Of a stretch of DNA of 64,000 bases, positions 43,265-52,829 are shown piece after piece (positions within the stretch are counted from its first letter, which is position 1; each line of letters opens with the position of its first letter). The notes under the pieces are model-generated. The model was not told the origin of the DNA, searched no databases, and saw only the letters and a list, made by a program, of their open reading frames with translations. The DNA lies in assembly GCF_010093595.1 (NCBI RefSeq), contig NW_022985447.1, positions 39,218 through 103,217 of the forward strand, given 5' to 3'. Made by a program: the position numbers and the translations under genes. The DNA is from Mytilinidion resinicola (Eukaryota; Ascomycota; Dothideomycetes; Mytilinidiales; Mytilinidiaceae).

Positions 43265-43792
43265 ATGCCAATCTCTTACACCACCTCGCCCACAACCTCT
43301 TCCTCGCCCACTTCATCTACAACAACCAACCCCCTCTCCCTTCCTCCCTTCCTCTACCGCGTCGACTACCCAGGCTCACGCACCGTCCTCACCGCGACCG
43401 GTTTCGTCGCCGCAAATACCACAACCACTATCTCGTCCACCACTGCTCTACGCCACCACGCCAGCGCCCACTTCGACTGGCGCTCTCGCTCGCCCTCCCC
43501 CTTCATCTCCCTCTTCGCTGATCGCGCGCACGCTATCAACTGGGCGCAAGCTATCAGTGCCTTGAAGGGAGATGCAGTGTGCTATGTCACGCAGATCAAC
43601 ACGGCTGCACTCGGACCTGGACCCATCTTTCGCGCGGCGGATTTGTTAGGTGCTGGAGCTGGGGAAGGGGGAGGGGGAGGGGGCCAACATGAGAGCGAGT
43701 ATCTGGTGCTTTGGCGGATTCCGATTGAGGCGTGTGTTGGGGAGGTGGTTGTGAGAGCGGGAGGAGGCTCCGTGAGGGGTATGGGGTGTTGA
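43265..43792 (+). CDS. DUF7587-like protein
   Basis: Intronless, 175 residues. After a Ser/Thr-rich start it reads FLYRVDYPGSRT, then HASAHFDWRSRSPSPFISLF, then DRAHAINWA and EYLVLWRIPIEAC. This order (RV..., H.DW.SR.PSPFIS..., then a beta strand and an IP.E.C end) is that of DUF7587, a domain found in many filamentous fungi with no known activity. A Gly-rich insertion (about 12 Gly) lies before the last segment. Assignment rests on remembered family pattern, so moderately sure. Confidence 0.65.
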   Translation: MPISYTTSPTTSSSPTSSTTTNPLSLPPFLYRVDYPGSRTVLTATGFVAANTTTTISSTTALRHHASAHFDWRSRSPSPFISLFADRAHAINWAQAISALKGDAVCYVTQINTAALGPGPIFRAADLLGAGAGEGGGGGGQHESEYLVLWRIPIEACVGEVVVRAGGGSVRGMGC

Positions 43793-44263
43793 GGAAAGGG
43801 GCGTGTCTGGGGGGCATCAGATTGTGGTTGGAGGATTATTGGTAGGGGTTGGGGAGATGAATCTGGGGGGATAGGGACGTGCTGGGTATATTGAAATGCC
43901 ACGACGGTCAAGTTTTAAATCGTAACGGTGGAAGAAATTGTTTCATTGTAGCCCTCTTTGGGATGTTCTTGTTGATCAAGTGACGATTGTTCTGGGGGAC
44001 TATGGCAAGGAGAAGGTGAGAATAGGGTATGACATGTTCTCCCCTTGGTAGAAAAAGTTCTATTGAGCATTCAAACTCTCATGGCTAACCTCTGCAACCG
44101 CATCAGTCCTTGACCAAAAGAAAACGCGCTTGTAGAGGAAGTCACAATGATACCTAGTGCAGAATTGGGTATTGTACAATCTATTCATATCCTCTATTAT
44201 CTACCGCATTCAAGGATCCACTAAGCTTATACGCAAAAGGAAACATTAGAAATTACACCCTCC
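43793..44263. other. Intergenic, convergent 3' flanks
   Basis: Lies between the 3' ends of the DUF7587-like (plus) and S41 peptidase (minus) genes. Nothing distinctive. Confidence 0.4.
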
Positions 44264-46933
44264 TCATCTCGGACATGCAACCTGTTTTGATGGAATAGTC
44301 GTTTTGCAATGCCCTGTTCTCCTAATCGCATTTGTACCGCCACTAGCTCCACGCCCATTCTGTTTGCTGCTCAAAATGCCATCCGGGTCGCAATATGCAC
44401 CAGCCCCTGTACAACCGCCGAGAGGACCTTTGGCGAGATCGCAAGTCGGTAGACAGGCGTAGACAGGAATATACTTCCCAAAGCAAGACAGCTGCATGGG
44501 TAGACACGATCCACTATCACAAGCTCCGTTGGCCTTGCACGATGTGATCTGTCCCGCTCCTTTCGAGACTGACACAGGCCCGTCGGTCAACTCGAATGTA
44601 GAGTTACCAGCGAAGGGAGACTCGAGAAGGGAGTCAAAATCAAAAGCTTTTGTCTCTTTGGGATTCGGCGATGGCGGGGCTTTTGTTGATGTCTCGTTGC
44701 GAGCTGTTGGGTAGCCCGTGGAATCTTCTACGCAGAGGCTCGCGTCATCCCATGCTGCGCGCGCAGCATAACGCCAAAGCTGGGTCATATTGTAGACGGT
44801 GTCGAGAGTGTAGTAGATTCGGCAATCAGCGGCTTGGTACTGGAACTGCAGAGGCTTGAAGTCGTTTCCGCGCACTTGATTCCTGATGGTGAAACCAGCG
44901 TATTCGGTCCACATTCCGGTGTCAGTGCGGTTGGGAAGCTTCGAGGCTACATCGGGTTTGTCGACGGGGAACTCTAATCCTTCACCAAAGTCATAGTCAA
45001 GTGCGTCTGCCGAATAGGCAGCAGCACTTCGGGTGCCGCTCACTGCTTGCATTGGTCCGTTAGTGGGTTGTCCACCAACAGCGACTGTCCGAACACCGGC
45101 TTGATGCGTCATGAACTCGACGAAAAGGGCACAGGCAGAGCCGCAGAGGCCATCAGTCAAAATTACGATGTCCTCTGCCGCCCAATTTGGGGTAGTATCA
45201 TTCAGTGGGAACCTTGGATCGTAGCCCCATGGATAGTCGCGGAATGCGGCATAGTCAAAGATCTCGTCGGAGAGGTTATATCGTTGGGCTCCAGAGAATG
45301 TATCGCCATTGTTGACTTCAGGGCCGTAGAACTCTTCCCATGAAGAGAAAGTCTTTCCTGTGGCGACGTTGATACGGTTGGTGACAATCCACTCGCTCGC
45401 CGCATACTGATAGTTGTCTGAGTGGTTAGTCTCCGGGAGGTCCCACCACGCGGTATACGCTTCACCTAAGATATTGCTTAGCTCGTGGCTGCGCTGGCGG
45501 CTTGCTCCGTTGGGCTCAAGGTTGGGGAAGAATTGCTTGAATGTATCGTAGGCAAGGAAGGTGAGCCCCCCCGTGTTCTTTTGCAAGTCGATCACTACGC
45601 GAGAAGCTTTGGTTTGGGATGCGTTGCCAATGAAATCCAAAATTGCTTGTCGGAATTCCAGAGTATCATCGCCGCTTTGAAAGAAGGATGGAATACTAAG
45701 CACGGCGGTGAAGACATCGTCGAGCATGTAGCCGGACACAATACCCCCTCCATCGATAGAGAGATTAGCTTGGGCGACGACCGGATTATTCGGGTATGCG
45801 CCGAAGCTGTCGATGCACCAATTTGGTGTTGAAGTATGTCCAAGGGCACAGTAGGTTTTCAGTATATCCACGAGATAGCTGTCGCTGTCGCTGTCGTTGC
45901 TTGGGGTGCTAGCTTCACTTTCCCAAATCGGCCACCATTGAGCGCCCTTCTCGTAGCTATCCGGCAGAAAGCCGAGCACAAAGTAGTTGTAGAAGTCGCC
46001 ACCAGTAGTAAGAGGACCGGTATCCGTGCAGTCGACGCAGAACGCCCACCACACGGTCTCGATCGTCGTGCCATTTTTGAGCGTGAAGTTGAGCGCATCA
46101 CCAAAGGTATCATCACCGGGGTACAGCGTCGCCGACTGGAAAGTGCTCAAGTATCCCTGGACGTCGAGTGCTGGGCTATCCATAACTGCGTTCCAATCTG
46201 CGTGCGGCTCCAAGAAACCTGCAGAGTTTCGTTCGGCAAAACGCGCGAGATACTCGATGACATCTACACCGTTGATTTGAGCAATAGGCGACGCTTTGTC
46301 TCCGTCGATTGCCCAAGCCCTGTACAGATCATCGTCCAGGTAGATCTCAGGTGCTTGTTTGCCGTCGACGGATGCACTTACAAGCCCATACGGGCTGACA
46401 AAGGAGAAGGCCGAGAGAGCACCAGCATTGAGGATCACGTGGGTATCGCGCAGCTGCGTAACCAGAAGCTGAAGATGCGCTTCAAATTCGTACTGGTTCT
46501 TATAAACACCCGCAGTCACGTTCTGCTTGATGTCCTCCAAGGCCTGGTTGACGTCGAAAGAAGGTCGTTGGTAGCCTGCCGGTGGCACTTTAAGATAGCC
46601 TGTTGTGGACTGGAACTGTAGGGTCATGTTGTAGTAGTCGAGAAATCGCGTTGCGACGGCCGAATTGAATGGAACGCTCTGCAGGCATTCGTAAACCCAT
46701 GATGCGCGAAAGAGTGTGTAGTCTTCAAATATGTTAGTCTGAAGGGTCACCGTGTGACGAGGAGGAGAGTATATACTGTTGTTTACTGCAACAATAATGT
46801 CTCCGCAAGCAGTGGAATCGGCCAGCAAAGGACTTGACGGATCCTGACGAGGAGCGAACGTGCCCTTCAAAGGTTTCGCAGAGCCAAATGGAAAGAGACA
46901 CAAGGAAACGACCAGTAGTTTAGCGAACGACAT
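44264..46933 (-). CDS. Secreted S41-family (tail-specific/CPAF-like) serine peptidase
   Basis: Intronless, 889 residues from ATG 46933; an in-frame ATG at 46963 would add ten residues. I prefer 46933 because it opens directly with a signal peptide (SFAKLLVVSLCLFPFGSA) and because a TATA-like box at 46984-46989 would put transcription start near or after 46963. The S41 core has ASRVVIDLQKNTGG and the catalytic-Ser segment ILTDGLCGSACALF (Ser about 599). An N-terminal alpha/beta region with LRDTHVILN is typical of this fungal S41/CPAF-like group. Many N-glycosylation sequons (NDT, NRT, NMT, NET) and paired Cys fit extracellular life. The C-terminal ~100 residues form a Cys-rich tail (CKANGACDSGSC...CLPTCDL). 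Substrate unknown. Confidence 0.92.
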   Translation of the reverse strand: MSFAKLLVVSLCLFPFGSAKPLKGTFAPRQDPSSPLLADSTACGDIIVAVNNSIYSPPRHTVTLQTNIFEDYTLFRASWVYECLQSVPFNSAVATRFLDYYNMTLQFQSTTGYLKVPPAGYQRPSFDVNQALEDIKQNVTAGVYKNQYEFEAHLQLLVTQLRDTHVILNAGALSAFSFVSPYGLVSASVDGKQAPEIYLDDDLYRAWAIDGDKASPIAQINGVDVIEYLARFAERNSAGFLEPHADWNAVMDSPALDVQGYLSTFQSATLYPGDDTFGDALNFTLKNGTTIETVWWAFCVDCTDTGPLTTGGDFYNYFVLGFLPDSYEKGAQWWPIWESEASTPSNDSDSDSYLVDILKTYCALGHTSTPNWCIDSFGAYPNNPVVAQANLSIDGGGIVSGYMLDDVFTAVLSIPSFFQSGDDTLEFRQAILDFIGNASQTKASRVVIDLQKNTGGLTFLAYDTFKQFFPNLEPNGASRQRSHELSNILGEAYTAWWDLPETNHSDNYQYAASEWIVTNRINVATGKTFSSWEEFYGPEVNNGDTFSGAQRYNLSDEIFDYAAFRDYPWGYDPRFPLNDTTPNWAAEDIVILTDGLCGSACALFVEFMTHQAGVRTVAVGGQPTNGPMQAVSGTRSAAAYSADALDYDFGEGLEFPVDKPDVASKLPNRTDTGMWTEYAGFTIRNQVRGNDFKPLQFQYQAADCRIYYTLDTVYNMTQLWRYAARAAWDDASLCVEDSTGYPTARNETSTKAPPSPNPKETKAFDFDSLLESPFAGNSTFELTDGPVSVSKGAGQITSCKANGACDSGSCLPMQLSCFGKYIPVYACLPTCDLAKGPLGGCTGAGAYCDPDGILSSKQNGRGASGGTNAIRRTGHCKTTIPSKQVACPR

Positions 46934-46983
46934 GGTGAACGAAGTCGGAAATGCAGACAGCATAAGATCGAACTAGCTAAAGG

Positions 46984-46989
46984 TTTATA
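46984..46989 (-). promoter_or_regulatory. TATA-like box of the S41 peptidase gene
   Basis: TATAAA on the minus strand, 21 bp before ATG 46963 and 51 bp before ATG 46933. If functional, it favours the second ATG as start. Confidence 0.35.
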
Positions 46990-48056
46990 TGAAAGACTCA
47001 GCGGAACTTGTCCATGTTTTAACGAATGAGCCATCTTGTGCGACATGAGATATCTGCTAATGCCAGCTGAGTTCATGCATGGCTCAGCCTTCATGCAACC
47101 ACCAACTCCCGGAGATTATGGAGTACATGTACGTGCTCTTGGCTTCCGACCAGTGAACGAACGTCAGCTCGGCAGGGCCGAGCTGGAACGGTTCACCGCG
47201 TACTGCCGTGAGCTTCAACGACTACTGGCCCGCGCTGGTTGTTAAGGCAAACGATGTGGGAAAGCCCACTCTCCTAATTTGGGATGGAGCCGCATATCCC
47301 CTTTTCGTAGATGAGGTTGCGAATACTCCTATCTTCCATAACCCCGGCATAGTTCAGCTAGGTTACAACCTTCCGTTGCCCCTCTTGAATTCTTCTGCTG
47401 AGCTATCTGTTTTTACTGGTAGATGATAGCAGCGCCTCTTGCAGCTGAAGGAGGAGGCTGCCTGCTGAGCCATGACCGGTCACTTTAACCTGTGTGGCAC
47501 TTTACGGGACCGGAGACCGACAGCTGCTAGCATCGGTATCTGTAAGCGTTGCGCGACTGTGTGGAACAGTGTGACGTGTAAGGTGTAGAGGTGTAGCGGG
47601 GTTAATATGGTAAGATGGACTTGCTATTGCCGCTCTAGAGGGGTCGGTCGGCTAAAGCAGCTGAGTAGACGGAAAATATTAGATAAATGGGTGTACGACT
47701 GCTCAAAAGGGGGTCTGCATTTACTAGTCTGCTTTGGGATGAGACAAGGCAGTGGTAGGTAAGGCTGAAACTTGCCACCCAGCTTGACCGGTGTCGTATT
47801 TACTTTAAATGGGCCCAGACTCCTGCTGCCAAGCGGTGCCTGTTGCCTTCTTATTCTACTTTGTCATACGGCCAAAGCAACATCGGAAGCCTTACAGCCC
47901 GTTGACCTTTTCGCCCTCTGCTTCAGCCTGCAATTACTATCTCAATCCATGCCTTGCGTCCGAGTACATGTCGAACTCACGAAGAAGAACGACCACCGCG
48001 GGTTTCCTCGTGTAACGAAGCAATCTTCAGCGTGATTCGCTCTAAGACATGAACAA
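46990..48056. other. Intergenic, divergent promoters
   Basis: Lies between the S41 peptidase (minus) and the NTPase-HET gene (plus). Short frames at 47036-47426 have no ATG/motif combination I can support. Confidence 0.4.
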
Positions 48057-51000
48057 ATGGCGGATAAAGCGAATGTCACGCCGGATCCTTTCGCATTACG
48101 AGCTCATGTCTTGCATTCAGCTTTGGCCCAGAACCAGGTCATTGGCGCCGATATCAATCCTGATTTGTTTGACAAATTTTTCCAGTCGCCAGCGTTCTGT
48201 GCATGGTCAACTAGCATCACGTCTTGGCAGCTTCACTGCTATGGAGAACCAGGATGTGGCAAGGTGAGACCCACTGGCATAGTGTCAAGATGCATTGCTT
48301 ATAGTATAGACTACGCTCGCTGCCGTTGCTACGAGTCGGCTGCACCATGAATTGAACGGAGCTAGAACAGCGATCGCATCGATTTCTATTAGTGAACACG
48401 TCGCGTCTACTTCGTTAGATTTCGTCGAGGACCTTCTCCAATGTATTCATAACTCACTGGGCGACGAGTATAGTGACGAGTTCACCGAGTATCAGCTTGC
48501 TTGTGAAGAAGGAAAGCCAGTTGTAGAGCGAATCCAGAAGTTGGGTACCACTTTAAGCAACGCCTCACCCGACACCTGCAAATACCTCATCCTGGATGGA
48601 TACGACCGCATCAATGAAGCATTACAATCTGTCATCGACTTCCAGCTCTCACTTCTACAGACGAGCGGGGTGAAGGTGATGACTACCAGGAGAGTTCCCG
48701 TATTCTCCGCTCCCCACAATGCACTATGCGACGAATGCGAATTAGAAGAGCTGGAACTCTGGTGGGAATGCTCGAAGTGTAAAGTCTTCTGGCTGTGCTA
48801 TGACTGTAGAAAGAAGAAAGACCTGGATAAATTCCACGAGTGCGAAGACGCCGACTTTGAGGAGACTTACCGGCATGTCAGTGTCAAGTTGGGAGATTTC
48901 CCACTAGAGGATTTCATCACGGAGAAAATCAAGATGTACCACTACGACGTTGGACCGGATGTGGGCAGGCAAATCGTCGAGTACATCAAGTCTAAAGTGG
49001 GAGGGAACGTTACACTTGCACTGCTCTATCTGGAGGATATCTTTATGCAGGACGACTTTTCATTTTTCAATGCGGATCAGGTCGATGACAGGCTGCCCAG
49101 AGACGTCATTGCTTTCTTCGATGCCGAGATGAAATTCATTGAATGCCGACCAGAACCTCAAGGTTTACTGTCACTGCTTGCCATTGCTGCCGCCGCGCAC
49201 AACCACCACGGCATATCATTGGTGAAACTCGAAGAGTGTATTCGTCTTGCTCAAAGCACGTGTCGAAACTTGGATTACCCAAGAGGCGTGGAGGATGTCT
49301 TCAATGCAGCAAATGGATGGCTCACCGACCCGCGTACGATAAATCGAGAAGTCGATATCTGTTGTAAACCTGCTTTCACTCTTTATGTGCAGGAGAACTA
49401 CAACGAGTCTTTAACGTGGACAAAGCGCCAACTCGGGTATGATACGGAGTATGAAGCTGCTGTCACTACGTCGGAGCAGTTGCTCGAAACGCCACGGCTC
49501 TTGGGGAGTACTTTCGATACACTGGATAGTGGTACGGCCGTTTCAACGCCCCCCGGAAGTATTGACAATGCGCTTGGCTTGCTTGGGTCAAAGCGTATGC
49601 TCAATAGTCCATTATACGTCGGCAAAGAGGAAGGATTGATCCAGTCCCCATCTAGGATGGATAGCACCGAGAACGTGAGTAGCCTCACTCTTCCCGTTCA
49701 GTTGAATGAGTTATCCCTTAGTAGCACCACAGAGCCAGCTCTCCCGCCGCGGCAATCTAAGAAAGCAATATGTGACTTCTGCACAAGACATGTACTAGGA
49801 TCTGGAGCATCATCGGGCCAACATCATGTCTCAGCTCATGATGCCGAAATGTCCATGGATCGTTGCATCTTTTGCTCATTATTGTACTCCACCGATAGCA
49901 CTGGAGAGCTCTCATCGAGCCGCCAGGCTTGGCCGTTGTATCACTGGGCCTTCCGCACTTTACCCCGTGGTAGAGAACTCAAAGGGTCAATGATTTTGAG
50001 ATTTTGGTCCACGCAGCCTACACTCGTATCTAAATCGTTTCGTTTCTTTCCGGGAAACGATTTCCACATACCTTCCTCCAATGAACTACAACACTCCACA
50101 GACCCCAAAGAGAGTGGCGGATATCAGATCAAAGAGTGGATGGAGACCTGTACCAGACATCATGCAGGCTGCAGCAAGAACCCCGACGACAAGCGTCCCG
50201 GCGCCTCTTTCCTGCCAACTCGGCTCATTGATGTTGATACCGGTGATGAAAACGTCGTCCGTCTTATAGAAACCAAAATAACGAAGGTGAAGGGCCCATA
50301 TTGCACATTGAGTCATGCATGGGGACCGCCGGAGAAGAAATTTCTGACCACGACTGTATGGAACATGGCAAAGCATCTGCTGAACGGCATCAAGATGAGT
50401 GAGCTACCACCCAACTTCCAGCAGGCAATTGAGATTACTCGATTCTTGAAGATCCGGTATATCTGGATTGACAGCCTAGTCATCGTCCAGGAGCCGTACG
50501 GCGACTTCGTAAAAGAAGGTGATCTCATGCATAAGGTCTACCGGTACTCGTACTGCAACATCGTCGCAGCGGACTCAAGCGATGGATATGGTGGCCTTTT
50601 CAGAAAACGTGATCCGCATGCTGTTCTTCCTGTGGAGTTCCGTGCTACCGAAGCGACTTACGGATTGGGGAAAAAGGCGTGGACTATCGTTCCGGCTGAC
50701 TTGTGGGAGAGAGAGCTTTTGAACTCTTTCATTTACACCCGTGGATGGGTGTTTCAAGGTGAGTACCAAACAGACCTACAAACCGCCAGCACGCGTCAGG
50801 CCACTCATGCTGAACCTGACCATGGCAGAACGCATGCTCTCCCCTCGCATCCTCCATTTCACTAAACATCAGATCTTCTGGGACTGCAACACACTCTCGG
50901 CCTGTGAAGCGTTCCCTACTGGCCTCCCCCTCCACTTAGATAAAAAGGCAAGCACTGACCGACACTGGCGTGGTCGGCTAGACCAAAGCCAAATCTCTTC

Positions 51001-51925
51001 CCGTGCCCTATGCGGCGCGAATGACGACGAAAGCTCATACACATTCTGGATGTCGGCGGTCCAGAACTACACCGACTGCAATCTCACTAATCAAGGCGAT
51101 AAAACGGTAGCGATATGGAGCGTCGCGAAGCTGTTGCGCGATATTTCGTCCGAGGAATATGTTGTCGGCATGTGGTCGACTTTCTTGGAGGAACAGCTGG
51201 CTTGGAGAGTCCGCGATATCGATAGAAGTGAGAGGTTTCCTGAGCTCCAGATTGATATTCCCAGTTGGTCATGGGCGAGCATCAAGGGGCCCATCTTACC
51301 TCAGCATCGGCTAGCAATGAGGTCTTATAAAGTCAAGAACCACAAAGGTGGCGATGTGAGCTTTACGATCGAACCAATAACAAGTCCTGACACAGAGCCG
51401 AAACTAAGGAGTAAAGCGTTGGATATCGCGGGGTATATCAATAACGGAAATATAGTTGCTGCGAATGACGGCTATCGTCTCGAGGTTCTCATTGGATCAA
51501 AGGGATCTATTCACCTCGACGCCTTTCCTGATGAACCATTGGCGAGCACAAGCATTGAATCAAATCAATGCGAATTCGTGATTCTTGCGGCAAGTATCTC
51601 AAATACCACCAAATCACATATTCCAGGTGATACCCCATTCCCAAAGACATACTCCGGCATTGGTCTTCTTCTCACAAAACGGTCGCTGTGGTACGAGCAC
51701 CAAGCAGAGCGATTTCGCGCGTTTCGGGAGGGCTGTGGAGACTTGACAAGTCTAAGGGAACCCAAATGGCGAATGGATGCTTTTGAAAAGTTGATGCTGC
51801 AGCGGCCGAACACGGAAGAGGGATTGGTCTATCGGAGAATGGGTGCTGTGCATTTTCGAGACCTCGATCAACGGGCGTATGGGTGGCTTCAGCAAGGTCA
51901 GCCGCTCAAATTTTGGATAGAATAG
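48057..51925 (+). CDS. P-loop NTPase / zinc finger / HET-domain fusion protein
   Basis: Predicted 1250 residues from exons 48057-48263, 48310-50758 and 50829-51925 (total divisible by three). The first splice (46-nt intron) restores a full Walker A, GEPGCGK|TTLAAV (63-75). Walker B is LILDGYDRI (~165), and VKVMTTRRVP (~191-200) resembles the sensor segment of NPHP3/NACHT-type STAND NTPases. A ZZ-like Cys cluster follows (LCDECELEEL, WWECSKC, WLCYDC, HEC; ~208-250), then a helical region, a disordered linker and a second Cys patch (CDFCTRH, CIFCSLL). The C-terminal HET domain starts at YCTLSHAWGPP (~733), has YIWIDSL and ends with GWVFQERMLSPRILHF (~880) plus a long tail. HET domains trigger incompatibility cell death. 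Role as an allorecognition receptor is inferred. WIDSLVIVQE has Val where Cys is usual. Confidence 0.88.
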
Positions 51926-52829
51926 TCGGGTGAGGGGGATGAGTTCTTAGTGAATGTACATGTATTCGATAGTACGAAGTTCTAAGCCCGGGACCACAGA
52001 AAACGGCGACCAGGAATGAGAATACACAGATGAGCTAGATCCCATGCTGTGTGAGACAGCTAGATTTATTAGAACGTCTATTGTAATGATAGACATACTT
52101 ATGCACTACGGCATGCAGTCCATTCGCGGGTATCCTAGTGGGGGAGTTGGTATCGGGAACTATGTGATGTAAGAAGCAGAAGTGCATCCGGCATATGACT
52201 TCGTCGGGGCTTCGGCCCGCCTCCGATCGAACGCCGCCCGTTTGTCTTTATGCTCTCGCCACCCCTACCTACATATGTATCTCCTGCCATTTCGCTGTCA
52301 ACATTCTTTGCAACAACTCGTGCTAGTCATCTACAGCAATTTGTTCAAGCTTACGCTCATTTTCCAAAACTACAGACTAGAACACTGCACTATTCTACCC
52401 ACTTCCCTGCCAAATCATCTAATGCCTTTTCTTTGAGTGTGACTGCACCACCTGGCCTGGGCCAAGCGATGCGGCAGCTTGACGTCGAGAAGGCATCCAC
52501 CGCTATCATCCGTCCATCGCGCTCATCGCGCCGCAATACTCAAGTCCAACTAGAACAGAGCACGTCTTGGGTATCTCCGCAATCATGAAGTTCAGTACGC
52601 CAGCCGTGCAGCTCCACGCTTTTCCCATCGTCGTCATTTACTTCGTTTCTCGTTTCTTGTCCCTTGTTGTCTCCCTTGTTGTCTTGATCAGCTTTTCCAA
52701 CTCTCGGCTTCTCCTGCCCTGCCCTTCTACCTCCGGGTGTTAGTACGTACCCGCATACGCAGTGTCCATTTCCTATTCCATCAGGTGTCTACCAATCCGT
52801 CTAAGCGGAGTAACAGACGCATCGCTCAC
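51926..52829. other. Intergenic, convergent 3' flanks
   Basis: Lies between the 3' ends of the NTPase-HET gene and the Zn2Cys6 regulator. No gene supported. Confidence 0.4.

Noticed and set aside
45836..46621. 261-codon plus-strand frame inside the S41 peptidase
   Set aside because: Antisense shadow of a long, clearly conserved coding region; no motif of its own.
47208..47426. 72-codon frame between the S41 and NTPase-HET genes
   Set aside because: Starts at GTG, no motif, no neighbouring splice partners.
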